DNA of 64,000 nucleotides, taken from contig JADFZZ010000001.1 of NCBI GenBank assembly GCA_015232315.1, positions 144,835-208,834 on the forward strand, in the 5' to 3' direction. Positions 1 through 8,610 of the stretch are shown one piece after another; positions within the stretch are counted from its first letter, which is position 1; every line of letters starts with the position of its first letter. Both the position numbers and the translations under genes were made by a program. Under the pieces are notes generated by a model, which was given only the letters and a program-made list of their open reading frames with translations, did not search any database and was not told the DNA's origin. Source of the stretch: SAR324 cluster bacterium (GTDB lineage: Bacteria > SAR324 > NAC60-12).

Positions 1-17
1 CGTTTGTATAAAATCTG

Positions 18-47
18 AATTCAGCATGTTCAATTCATGCCTGAATT
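18..47. promoter_or_regulatory. Inverted repeat upstream of TonB receptor gene
   Basis: The arms AATTCAGCATG (18-28) and CATGCCTGAATT (36-47) pair around a 7-nt loop with one bulged base. The dyad lies about 130 bases before the receptor start. It could be an operator for a metal or cofactor repressor, or the tail hairpin of an upstream gene; no T-run follows. I see no cobalamin riboswitch core here. Confidence 0.35.
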
Positions 48-179
48 GGGGTTTCCAAACGTGGGTGCCATATTTCAACTTCATTGATGCCTAATGTTTC
101 AGAGATCCGGGAATATTCCTGGTTGTGGGACTGGATATCGGTGTCCGGTTATTTTGAAAAACATTCACAGGATAAAAAT

Positions 180-2162
180 ATGAAATCGCTGATTTGTTAT
201 ACGCTGATGGCGTGTATGTTATTGACAATGTCACCAGATCTTATGGCTGAAGACATGACGAATGCCAATGAACCCGTAAAACTGGAGGAAGTGGTGTCGG
301 TGGCGACACGTCGTGAAGTTTCAGTGGAACGTGTCGGTGGAAGCTCTGTATCGGTCATCACACAGGAGGAACTGGAAAACCGTCAACAACCGCAGGTGAA
401 GGATGTTCTCAAGGGCACTCCCGGACTGGATATTTCCTCTAGTGGTGGAATGGGTGGAAGCAGTTTTGTGCAGGTTCGAGGGGCAGATTCCAAGAACACG
501 CTGCTGCTCATGGATGGTGTCATGCTGAATGACCCTGCCGGAGCCAATCGTGGCGCGGATATTGGCGGAATGACCCTGGATAATATTGAACGGATTGAAA
601 TCATTCGTGGCCCCCAAAGCGTACTTTATGGAAGCAACGCCACGGCCGGTGTGATCAATCTGGTGACAGCCAAGGGCAAAGGGACTCCGGAATATTATGT
701 TGGTGCTGAATCCGGCAGTTACAGTACCAGCAAACTCTATCTGGGAGGCAAAGGCTCAATGGGTGCGTTTAATTTCTCATTCAACGCAACACAACACCAG
801 AGCGAAGGGTTTTCTGTAGCGGATTCACGCAATACCAAATTGCCGGATGATGGCAATACCGATGAAGCGGATGGCTGGCACAATACAACCATTTCAACCC
901 GCTTGGGCTATGAACTGTCAGAAACTTTTGAAATCAATCTGTTTCTAAGAAACACGCAGTCGTCTAACAAATATGATGACTTTGATGCTGTTTATAATGG
1001 TTCTGGTTCTGGTTTTGCCGGTGACGAATTCACTTTTGACCATGTAACATTTGAATCCATTGCCCATCCCGATGGCAAACATAAGCAGGAACAGCAGGAG
1101 ATCAGAACAACCGGAAAGCTCGAACTGCATGGTTTCGCCATGGATAAAACACTGGAATGGCGTGTTTATCAGAACATGATGACAAGTGATCGCACCAATT
1201 TTGATGCCAACGGCGATAAAAGTTATGATTTTCTGGGAAGTTCCAATGAAACAGGAACGCAGGTGGATTGGTTTGTAGGCGATATTCAAATTATCAGTCT
1301 GGGTGGTAGCCAGTATACTGAAATGATGAACAGTGATGCCAATTTGATTTCTGATAAAAGTGCGGCAACTTCCAGTTTCTGGACTCAATACGAACTGGAT
1401 GACGATGCCCTGAATCTGGTGCTCGGCGCAAGAAACGATAACCATGAAACATTTGGTTCCGCAACCACTTACCGTCTGGCTCCGGCTTATCGGATTGAAT
1501 CCATTGATACGAAAATCAAGGCCTCTTACGGAACCGGATTTCGGGCACCCTCTCTGTATGAACTCTACTCCGCCTATGGTAATAAAAAACTGGAAGCGGA
1601 ATTGAGCACAGGAATGGACGCGGGATTTGAAGTCAAATTCGCAAAATCATGGAAAGCCGGTCTCACCTGGTTCAGCAATGTGTTCACGAACCGGATTGAT
1701 TATGATTTTACAACTTCAGCTTATGCGCAAGTGGAGGGAGATACACTGACCAGTGGTACAGAAAGTTTTGTGGAAGGTGTGCTGTCACCATCCATGGAAT
1801 TGGGGATCAATCTGACACAAATGTCCACCGAAGATCCCAATGGCGAGCCACTGCCACGGCGTCCGGAATTGAAAGCCCTGATCAATTTTCTGTACAAACC
1901 GCTGGAAACCCTGAAAATCAATACCGATCTGCATCATGTGGGTGAACGTGATACGGTTCCCTTCACTATGGATAAAGATGGCAATACTGTGGAAACGCTG
2001 GATGCGTATGCGTTGATCAATGTGGCGGTGACTTACGATTATTCACCGATGTGGCGTTTTTATGGCAGAGTCGATAACCTCTCAGATGCCTATTATGAAG
2101 ACGCATGGTCCTATGGAACTTCCGGCAGAGCGATGTATGCTGGAATCAAGGCCACATTCTAG
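180..2162 (+). CDS. TonB-dependent outer membrane receptor (BtuB/siderophore type)
   Basis: This is an outer membrane gated channel for a scarce chelated nutrient (cobalamin, heme or siderophore), energised by TonB. I start it at the ATG at 180 because a signal peptide (MKSLICYTLMACM..., cleaved near LMA-ED) begins there; an in-frame TTG at 84 would add 32 residues before it. A TonB-box-like stretch (VKLEEVVSVATR) follows. The plug domain is clear (QVRGADSKNTLLLMDG, then GPQSVLYGSNATAGVINLVT). The roughly 500-residue remainder is a beta barrel ending in the terminal Phe typical of BAM substrates. The 660-residue length is normal for BtuB-like receptors. The binding protein gene starts about 10 bases downstream, so they form an uptake operon. 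The exact ligand cannot be read from sequence. Confidence 0.92.
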   Translation: MKSLICYTLMACMLLTMSPDLMAEDMTNANEPVKLEEVVSVATRREVSVERVGGSSVSVITQEELENRQQPQVKDVLKGTPGLDISSSGGMGGSSFVQVRGADSKNTLLLMDGVMLNDPAGANRGADIGGMTLDNIERIEIIRGPQSVLYGSNATAGVINLVTAKGKGTPEYYVGAESGSYSTSKLYLGGKGSMGAFNFSFNATQHQSEGFSVADSRNTKLPDDGNTDEADGWHNTTISTRLGYELSETFEINLFLRNTQSSNKYDDFDAVYNGSGSGFAGDEFTFDHVTFESIAHPDGKHKQEQQEIRTTGKLELHGFAMDKTLEWRVYQNMMTSDRTNFDANGDKSYDFLGSSNETGTQVDWFVGDIQIISLGGSQYTEMMNSDANLISDKSAATSSFWTQYELDDDALNLVLGARNDNHETFGSATTYRLAPAYRIESIDTKIKASYGTGFRAPSLYELYSAYGNKKLEAELSTGMDAGFEVKFAKSWKAGLTWFSNVFTNRIDYDFTTSAYAQVEGDTLTSGTESFVEGVLSPSMELGINLTQMSTEDPNGEPLPRRPELKALINFLYKPLETLKINTDLHHVGERDTVPFTMDKDGNTVETLDAYALINVAVTYDYSPMWRFYGRVDNLSDAYYEDAWSYGTSGRAMYAGIKATF

Positions 2163-2174
2163 GTTGGAGGTATG

Positions 2175-3350
2175 ATGAACCGGAACTTTCTGTTCAAAAT
2201 CATGCTCTGTTGCCTGTCATGGACATTGTTCACAGGAATGATTCTGACAGATGTTCTGGCAGAGGATTGTGGAAAGTATGATCCTGACAGGGACTACTTT
2301 CCGCACAAGACGACCTTGCGTTATGCGAAGGGTTTCAGTGTCAGTTATCACCAACACTATAAACTACTGGAAATCCCGATGGGGGCCGACAATAGCCAAA
2401 TGGTACGGTATTGGCTGGTGCAGTGCGGCACACCGGTGCCGGAACATTCCGGTACTCTGGATCAGGTGATCATTATCCCCTCAAAACGGGTGATTCCTCT
2501 GGCAACCACCTACCTTCCCTTTCTCGTGCAGTATGGCATGGCCGAAAGAATTGTTGGCGTTTCCCGTGCGGCGTATGTCAACACACCGTTGATTCGTGAA
2601 CGGTTAAAGTCAGGTCAGATCAAGGAAATCGGTGTGGAAGGCAACATGGATTTTGAGGCTATTCTTAAACTGGAGCCTTCCTGGATCATGCCGATTGGGG
2701 ATGCTTCCGTGCTGGATGGCGATTTCGGCAAACTTAGGCAGATGGGTGTTCCTGTGGTGCTTCACCGGGGTTTTCTGGAAGAAACACTATTGGCCAGTGT
2801 CGAATGGGGCAAAATGATGGCTCTGTTTTTTAACGCTGAAGACGAAGCTGAGCGTCATTTTGAACAGATTCGCCAAACCTATGAATCGCTGGCGGACAAG
2901 GTTCGGCAACCACCTCGACGGCCTGTTGTTCTGGCCGGCAGCATGTTTCAGGGCGTGTGGTATGTTTCCGGAGGTAAAAGCTTTTTATCAAGGCTGATCC
3001 ACGATGCCGGTGCCCGTTACCTTTGGGAAGATACCGATTTTCGGGGGAACCGCCCCTACGATTTTGAAAGCCTGCTCTCAGAAGGACAACACGCTGAATT
3101 CTGGATCAATCCCGGCATCTGGAACAGCAGGCAGGAAGCTATGGCTGAAGATCCACGCTATGGATTGTTTGATGCCATGACTCACAAGGGCATTTATAAC
3201 AACAACCGTCAACTCAGCCCTGATGGTGGCAATGATTACTGGGAAAACGGGTTGGCCAATCCGCATTTGTTATTGGCGGATCTCATCAAAATTTTTCATT
3301 CTGAGGTGATTCCAGACCATGAATTGATCTGGTACAAACAACTGGAATAA
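2175..3350 (+). CDS. Periplasmic binding protein of metal-chelate ABC transporter
   Basis: Likely the periplasmic receptor that takes ligand from the neighbouring TonB receptor to an inner membrane ABC importer (family PF01497, BtuF/FecB type). A signal peptide spans about residues 1-30 (NRNFLFKIMLCCLSW, ending DVLAED). Family-like segments are IIPSKRVIPLATTYLPFL, the VGVSRAAYVNT region and PSWIMPIGDA. At about 390 residues it is longer than BtuF because of an N-terminal extension of about 70 residues. The GGAGG at 2166-2170 fits the second ATG (2175) better than the ATG at 2172. No permease or ATPase gene follows; the next gene is on the other strand. Substrate unknown. Confidence 0.85.
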   Translation: MNRNFLFKIMLCCLSWTLFTGMILTDVLAEDCGKYDPDRDYFPHKTTLRYAKGFSVSYHQHYKLLEIPMGADNSQMVRYWLVQCGTPVPEHSGTLDQVIIIPSKRVIPLATTYLPFLVQYGMAERIVGVSRAAYVNTPLIRERLKSGQIKEIGVEGNMDFEAILKLEPSWIMPIGDASVLDGDFGKLRQMGVPVVLHRGFLEETLLASVEWGKMMALFFNAEDEAERHFEQIRQTYESLADKVRQPPRRPVVLAGSMFQGVWYVSGGKSFLSRLIHDAGARYLWEDTDFRGNRPYDFESLLSEGQHAEFWINPGIWNSRQEAMAEDPRYGLFDAMTHKGIYNNNRQLSPDGGNDYWENGLANPHLLLADLIKIFHSEVIPDHELIWYKQLE

Positions 3351-3359
3351 TCGTTAGGG

Positions 3360-3515
3360 ATTGCACAAAAAATAAAATACCAAAGGAACGGGATAACAGT
3401 TAACGGTAGCCCGGGGTTACGTCCCCGGGAATGAGCCGGGACGTAACCCGGCTCTACCAATCATCCCGGGATGGTATCTTTGACGGGACCTGAAAGTTGG
3501 TATGGTATTTATTTT
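3360..3515. repeat. Palindromic intergenic repeat, family A copy 1
   Basis: A nested palindrome between convergent genes. The core pairs GGGTTACGTCCC with GGGACGTAACCC, and outer arms AATAAAATACCA and TGGTATTTATTTT close it. The part at 3360-3454, read on the minus strand, aligns along about 90 bases with 42625-42716, including the shared TATTTTATTTTTTG stretch. The symmetric structure could act as a bidirectional terminator between the binding-protein gene and holB. Confidence 0.75.
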
Positions 3516-3554
3516 GATGTCCCTTAGAGGCAAGGCGATGATGAAACTGAAAAA

Positions 3555-4541
3555 TTATCCCAGAACTTTTTTAAGACTGAGCCACAGGTGTTCCAGCGCA
3601 AGGAGTTTGTTGGCATTGTTTTGAATGTCAATCCGGGTTTTGATCACCAGCTCAAAGGCCTCTGTGATCCGGGATTCTGTATAGAGAACGGCCGCTTGTT
3701 CAAGTTCGCGGTGATAGGTGGGATAGAACAGTTTTTCCGGCTTCAGGCCACACTGAATCCAGCGCAGATCCCTGAACCAGAATTCCAGCAGGCTCAGCAA
3801 AAATCCCCATTCATTATGCTTGGTGCTTTGCCATTCCTGACAATGTTTGAGCAAAGTTTCCATTTGCGGAGAAATGGATTGGCTCATGATGGTGGCAAGG
3901 CGCTGATGCAATTTTCTGATGGAATCCAGACGATTGATCCAGTCTTCCTGGATTTGTCCCATGGCAAGCGATTGCAAAAATTGCCGATCATTTTCTACTA
4001 ACTGAAATTTTTCGCGTAAAATCTGATCCACATGAATCGGGTTTAAATAGTAAAATCGCACCATCTGGCAGCGGGACACAATGGTTTCCAACAGTTGTCC
4101 GGTTGATTCCGCCAACAGAATAATCAGAGTAGAGAGCGGGGGGTCTTCCAGGGTTTTTAAAAACGCATTGGAGGATTCCTTATTCAATTTTTCGGCACTT
4201 TTAATAATGACGATTCTTTTTTTTCCAATTCCCGGATGAAACTGAACCCATTGTCCCACCTGCCGAATCTGGTCGATCCGGATATCACTGTCCTGAGGTT
4301 CCACCAGCAGGACATCCGCATGGGACTGGTGTTCAATCTGCCGGCATGAATCACAATGACCACAAGCATTGCCAGGGGTTGAAAGACAATTGACGGCCTG
4401 GGCAAAAAGCAGGGCTGTCTGAAATTTGCCCACATGATTGGGGCCGCAAAACAGCCAGGCGGAAGGCATACGTTCCTGACGCAGGGCTTTCTGGAGTGAT
4501 GTAATGGCGTGATCCTGTCCCAGGATAGACTCAAAGCCCAT
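3555..4541 (-). CDS. holB: DNA polymerase III, delta-prime subunit
   Basis: A clamp-loader subunit of the replicative polymerase. The N-terminal AAA+ fold begins with MGFESILGQDHAITSLQKAL. The P-loop region is GPNHVGKFQTAL (about residues 33-44), followed by the zinc-binding cysteine cluster CGHCDSC. Sensor-type segments are SNAFLKTLEDPP and the SRC motif (VSRCQMVRFYYL). The C-terminal third is helical, as in the collar domain. The length of 328 residues is usual for the family. It is transcribed leftward, 62 bases after gltA, and is separated from the convergent uptake operon by a palindromic repeat. tmk, its frequent partner, is not next to it. Confidence 0.9.
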   Translation of the reverse strand: MGFESILGQDHAITSLQKALRQERMPSAWLFCGPNHVGKFQTALLFAQAVNCLSTPGNACGHCDSCRQIEHQSHADVLLVEPQDSDIRIDQIRQVGQWVQFHPGIGKKRIVIIKSAEKLNKESSNAFLKTLEDPPLSTLIILLAESTGQLLETIVSRCQMVRFYYLNPIHVDQILREKFQLVENDRQFLQSLAMGQIQEDWINRLDSIRKLHQRLATIMSQSISPQMETLLKHCQEWQSTKHNEWGFLLSLLEFWFRDLRWIQCGLKPEKLFYPTYHRELEQAAVLYTESRITEAFELVIKTRIDIQNNANKLLALEHLWLSLKKVLG

Positions 4542-4570
4542 AGCATGAAAAGGAAGTTTGGAATGAAGGA

Positions 4571-4600
4571 AGGAAAGAAGGGGAGTGAATCCCCTTCCCT
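4571..4600 (-). terminator. Hairpin after gltA
   Basis: Arms AAGGGGA and TCCCCTT flank a GTGAA loop just beyond the gltA stop. There is no clear T-run on the minus strand, so this may be a processing or weak-termination hairpin. The same core (GGGAGTGAATCCC) occurs after guaB. Confidence 0.45.
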
Positions 4601-4603
4601 GAA

Positions 4604-5881
4604 TTATCTTTTGTCAACAGGCACATACTCCCGTTGAACTGGTCCTGTATAGATTTGACGTGGGCGACCGATCTTGGAGGGCTGATGTTTCATTTCACGC
4701 CAGTGAGCAATCCATCCGGGCAGACGACCAAGCGCGAACAACGCTGTAAACATTGGAAGCGGGAAACCAATAGCCTTGTAAATAACACCGGAATAAAAAT
4801 CCACATTCGGATACAGTTGCCGTTGAATGAAATACTCATCCTTCAGGGCAATTTCTTCAAGTTGATAAGCAAGATCCAACAGTGGATCATGGCCCACGAT
4901 CTTGATGACTTTGTCACATTGCTGCTTGATAATTTCAGCGCGTGGATCAAAGTTTTTATAAACACGGTGGCCGAATCCCATAAGCCGCACCCCTGATTTT
5001 TTACTTTTAACCTGTTCCACAAACTCCTTGATATTCCCTCCCTTCGCATAGATACCCTGTAGCATTTCCAGCACCGCCTGATTGGCTCCACCATGCAGAG
5101 GACCTGACAGTGCGGCAATTCCAGAGGATACGGAAGAATACAGATTGGCTTCGCTACTACCCACCATACGCACAGTGGATGTCGAACAGTTCTGTTCATG
5201 ATCAGCATGCAGAATCAGCAGAACATTCAGGGCTTCGACAAACTCTTTGGGAGGCTGATATTCAGCGGCTGGTAGAGCGAACATCATGTGCAGAAAATTG
5301 GAACAGTAATCCATGTTGTTTCGTGGATACATAAATGGCTGCCCCACACTTTTTTTATAAGTCCAGGCTGCAATGGTGGGTAATTTGCCCATCAGTCGCC
5401 ATATCAAAAGATCTACAGCTTGTGGATCTTCATAGTTCACATCGGTATAAAACGTGGAAAGTGCTGAAACCACAGACGATAAAATCGCCATGGGATGGGC
5501 TGTTTTAGGAAACGCCTGGAAAATATGTTTCAAATCCTCATGAATCATCGTGTGATAAGTCACATTGTTTTTGAATTCAGCCAGTTGTTTGGTATTGGGC
5601 AATTCTCCATAAATCAGCAGGTAAGTCACTTCCAGAAAGTCAGATTTTTCCGCCATCTGTTCAATGGGATATCCACGATATCGCAAGATGCCTTTTTCTC
5701 CATCGAGAAAGGTAATGTTGCTGGTGCATGCACCAGTATTGACAAAACCCGCATCGAGTGTGATCATGCCGGTTTCTGCCCTCAGCTTGGAAATATCCAG
5801 TGCCAGTTCTCCTTCACTTCCTTCAATCACCGGAAGATCATAAGATTTTCCACCAAATTCCAAACGAGCCGTTTTTCCCAT
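4604..5881 (-). CDS. gltA: Citrate synthase
   Basis: Condenses acetyl-CoA and oxaloacetate at entry to the TCA cycle, in the cytosol. Family landmarks are the N-terminal TGMITLDAGFVNT...RGYPIEQMAE, the active-site HGGANQAVLEML with catalytic His, and the MGFGHRVYKNFDPRA block with the second His and the substrate-binding Arg. At 425 residues it matches the long hexameric (E. coli-like) Gram-negative type, including the N-terminal beta domain. The start is supported by GGAGG four bases before ATG. A perfect 23-bp palindrome (5913-5935) lies in the 5' leader and may regulate it. Confidence 0.96.
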   Translation of the reverse strand: MGKTARLEFGGKSYDLPVIEGSEGELALDISKLRAETGMITLDAGFVNTGACTSNITFLDGEKGILRYRGYPIEQMAEKSDFLEVTYLLIYGELPNTKQLAEFKNNVTYHTMIHEDLKHIFQAFPKTAHPMAILSSVVSALSTFYTDVNYEDPQAVDLLIWRLMGKLPTIAAWTYKKSVGQPFMYPRNNMDYCSNFLHMMFALPAAEYQPPKEFVEALNVLLILHADHEQNCSTSTVRMVGSSEANLYSSVSSGIAALSGPLHGGANQAVLEMLQGIYAKGGNIKEFVEQVKSKKSGVRLMGFGHRVYKNFDPRAEIIKQQCDKVIKIVGHDPLLDLAYQLEEIALKDEYFIQRQLYPNVDFYSGVIYKAIGFPLPMFTALFALGRLPGWIAHWREMKHQPSKIGRPRQIYTGPVQREYVPVDKR

Positions 5882-5912
5882 AAAGCCTCCACATTGATCA
5901 GTTTAAGGAAAT

Positions 5913-5935
5913 CTGATTGAGGATTCCTCAATCAG
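5913..5935. promoter_or_regulatory. Perfect 23-bp palindrome in gltA leader
   Basis: CTGATTGAGGA at 5913-5923 and its exact complement TCCTCAATCAG at 5925-5935 surround a single central base, 32 bases before the gltA ATG. One-base spacing suits a dimeric repressor or activator operator better than an RNA hairpin, since a one-base loop must open further. I do not recognise the cognate regulator. Confidence 0.55.
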
Positions 5936-6138
5936 TGTGATCTTCATCTATTGAAGTGCTGACAATTTGAGTCGGGCAAATTTAACAAAATTGAATGATC
6001 AGAGCAAGATATACTTCACCGATCTTCACCAGCGATTTCAGTCAGGACCCCATGGCCTGATTATTGTATTCCATCAGGCAAGCCTGTTCGAGGGGCAGAA
6101 AATAATCATTTGATAAATCTCTTTCAGCAAGAGGAAGT

Positions 6139-6822
6139 ATGCAGGTGCAAAACAATCCTGTGGCGATGACCGATAAAAATCCGGTTTCCCAAAAAAAAGA
6201 ATTACAGTCCGATAAGGCTGAACTAAAAGGTGATAGTGGTGTCGAAAAAAAAGATGGAACCCTGGAATCTGACAAGGAAAAAACCTCAGTTTATCTGAAA
6301 GTTGTGTCCCGGCTTGAGAGTATGATCAAAAAAGGAGACTTGTCTGAAACTTCGCTCAAGGGATTTTCCAAAGCTGTGCAGACCCGACTTGAGGAAATGA
6401 AGGAAAACGATAAAAAAACTTTAAGCATGCTTGAAGAATTTAAGGCCCTCAAGTTGGAAGGCCTGGAAAAAATTCCGGAATTTCTGGAAAAAAATATGAA
6501 AAATCCTCAAAACGCTGAAAAAATTCTGGCATTGTTGAAACATCCAAAATTTGCTGAACTCATGGATGCCAAACGGGAACAACCACCTCAAACCTACAGT
6601 CCGCAATCCTTGGGTGTTAAGGGTGGAAAAAACCTGACTCCGGGTAATATGAAGGAAGTTGTTGCCCCAACGGGTGGAGACGCGACGGTCCACGCTCCTG
6701 GAGGTTCTGAAGGAGGCGTAACATCACCTTCAGTCAAGGAATCCACACCAACCAGGCCCGTCAATGAGGTGCCGGTAGAAGCCGGTCCAGTTGATTCGGC
6801 CGCAGTATCTCAGGCAGCCTGA
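6139..6822 (+). CDS. Hypothetical Lys/Glu-rich protein
   Basis: A 227-residue protein with no signal peptide or membrane segment. The first 60 residues are low-complexity and rich in Lys, Asp and Ser. Residues about 50-150 look helical (VSRLESMIKKGDLSETS, LKLEGLEKIPEFLEKN, AEKILALLKHPKFAELM). The tail is Pro/Gly/Val-rich and probably disordered. The start is supported by AGAGGAAG just before ATG. Its stop codon directly abuts the stop codon of the convergent bactofilin gene, leaving no room for a terminator between them. Function not recognised; base composition and start signal suggest a real gene. Confidence 0.65.
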   Translation: MQVQNNPVAMTDKNPVSQKKELQSDKAELKGDSGVEKKDGTLESDKEKTSVYLKVVSRLESMIKKGDLSETSLKGFSKAVQTRLEEMKENDKKTLSMLEEFKALKLEGLEKIPEFLEKNMKNPQNAEKILALLKHPKFAELMDAKREQPPQTYSPQSLGVKGGKNLTPGNMKEVVAPTGGDATVHAPGGSEGGVTSPSVKESTPTRPVNEVPVEAGPVDSAAVSQAA

Positions 6823-7188
6823 TCAGCTTGGACTATCTTCATACGAATCTGAGATTATCGGGGTTTTGATCAAATGAAATGAGCCATCCAGTTTTCCCCC
6901 CTGAAAGATGCTGATACCGCCGGGAGGGGAATAAAAATTTCCTACGACTTCTGCTTCAGAGAGCAGCGTGATCGTTGATTCCGCAACAAGATCTCCCTTG
7001 ATTTTCCCATTTATCACAATCGACCGGGCATTGATTTTCCCATCAATGTCCGCCATGGTTCCTATCGTGATTTCATTTTTTCCCAGGATGGTTCCTCGAC
7101 AATTGCCGTCAATTCTGGCAGAGCCATTGCAAGTGATTGTTCCTTCAATATGGACATCGGAGGCAATGTAGCTGGAAATAACTTTCAT
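6823..7188 (-). CDS. Bactofilin (polymer-forming cytoskeletal protein)
   Basis: Bactofilins form nucleotide-independent filaments that place cell-wall enzymes, stalks or polar machinery. This 121-residue protein has the short right-handed beta-helix core of the family (DUF583/PF04519), with repeats such as SDVHIEGTITCNGSARIDGN, ARSIVINGKIKGDLVAE and AEVVGNFYSPPGGISIFQGG. The N-terminus (MKVISSYIASDV) is very short, with no membrane anchor. AGGA lies upstream of the ATG. It is convergent with the unknown gene at 6139, with stop codons touching. Confidence 0.88.
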   Translation of the reverse strand: MKVISSYIASDVHIEGTITCNGSARIDGNCRGTILGKNEITIGTMADIDGKINARSIVINGKIKGDLVAESTITLLSEAEVVGNFYSPPGGISIFQGGKLDGSFHLIKTPIISDSYEDSPS

Positions 7189-7337
7189 AGCGGATTATCC
7201 TTTCCTTAGCATGTCAGGAATTTACTGTTAAACTTTAGGATAAGTGAATAAAAATGAGGCCTCTCGGCATGGTTTCTGAATACTAACGCAGGAAACGGGG
7301 TTATCACAATATAATATTTTTAACGCTAAAGAATTCC

Positions 7338-8546
7338 ATGGGACTTTTTCAGGCTTTTAAGGAGCATCGTAAACAACAGCGGATAATAACCCGGGATTTT
7401 TCCCGGATCCATATCACTCCACCTGAAGTGGAAGTGAATCTGGTTGATTTGTCGCTCAGGGGAATTCGAATCATGAGCCGGATTTCGCTGGATTTGGGAA
7501 ACTCACTGAGTCTGTATCTGTTTGATAAAACGTTCCGGACTCAGGCTAAAGTCTGCTGGGTCAAACGCCTTGACGATCAAAATGAACAGGAAATTGGTCT
7601 GCATCTTGAGTTGCCGGATTTTTCAGATCTTTTTGAAGAAATCAATCAGGAAAATAAACTGAATCTGTTGATTCTCACTGCGTTGCCCTTTGCCAGGGCC
7701 TCCATTGAAAGTTACGTTCAGTTGACCAATATGAATATTCAGGTGATTGAATCCTTCGAAGAACTGCCTGCCAGCCTTAAACAACACCCCTGGGATCTGC
7801 TGTTGGTTGATCTGAAAGCCGAAGATTCCCGAACCTTGACTTCTATTTTGCAGGATTCTGTTCTGCCTTCGAGTTTACCGGTGATTTTATTGACAGACCG
7901 GATCTCGAAAGACATGTCAGAATGGCGCAAGCAGTATTTTTTTGTGGAAATATTCAGAAAGCCGGCTGATCCGGATGAAATTGTGAAACGATCCTTTATT
8001 CTCAGAGAACAGTCTCTCCGATTTCAAACGATGGATCAACTCCGCAAAAAAGCCATCGACGAACTCACAAATACCCAGAACATGATGAATCAACAGTCAC
8101 AGGAGATGATGACCATGCTGACCCAGGTCATGGAACAATCAGAAGTAATGGGACACCTCATTCAGTTGCAGGAAGCCTTGATGGCCATGAATTCGCTCAA
8201 TGAAGTGGTATTGTTTGCCCAGCAATGGGCCATGCAGAATTTCAAGGCCTCAATCAACCTTTGGCATTGCGCAAAAGCACCTTTTTATATTCTGGGACAG
8301 GAAGTGCCGGCCCATTCACAAATGAACTGGGACCAGCGAATCGGCAAAATCAATCATCTGCTGGGCAAATCTACCAAAATTCTGCAGGATGGAATCACAC
8401 TGATACGAAAAAATGATATTGTGCTGGAAGTGGTGGCTCAGGAACCCGGACTGGATATTGTGGATCGATTGACTTTTTTTATGAAAATCCTGATTCCCGT
8501 CTTGTTGTACAAAGGCAATCTCCAGCTACAACATCCATCTTCCTGA
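7338..8546 (+). CDS. PilZ domain protein with degenerate receiver domain
   Basis: Probably a c-di-GMP effector. The PilZ signature is complete: RxxxR at residues 19-23 (RDFSR) and DxSxxG at 37-42 (DLSLRG). A receiver-like fold follows (about 107-215), with the Asp at 158 (LLLVDLK), Thr186 and Lys208 (FRKPAD). The acidic pair that normally holds Mg2+ after beta-1 is missing (LNLLILTALPFAR), so it is probably a pseudo-receiver. A coiled-coil-like helix (about 218-270) leads to a GAF-like C-terminal region (290-402) that I cannot assign firmly. It is first in a rightward run ending with guaB. Confidence 0.75.
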   Translation: MGLFQAFKEHRKQQRIITRDFSRIHITPPEVEVNLVDLSLRGIRIMSRISLDLGNSLSLYLFDKTFRTQAKVCWVKRLDDQNEQEIGLHLELPDFSDLFEEINQENKLNLLILTALPFARASIESYVQLTNMNIQVIESFEELPASLKQHPWDLLLVDLKAEDSRTLTSILQDSVLPSSLPVILLTDRISKDMSEWRKQYFFVEIFRKPADPDEIVKRSFILREQSLRFQTMDQLRKKAIDELTNTQNMMNQQSQEMMTMLTQVMEQSEVMGHLIQLQEALMAMNSLNEVVLFAQQWAMQNFKASINLWHCAKAPFYILGQEVPAHSQMNWDQRIGKINHLLGKSTKILQDGITLIRKNDIVLEVVAQEPGLDIVDRLTFFMKILIPVLLYKGNLQLQHPSS

Positions 8547-8610
8547 ATTATTCAATAATGAGGCGAATCAGGATTGTGCTCCTTTTTCAAATCCCTGATT
8601 GTCAGGAGTT

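Noticed and set aside
1..179. Cobalamin riboswitch upstream of the TonB receptor
   Set aside because: No B12-box-like core or required helices; only a single hairpin.
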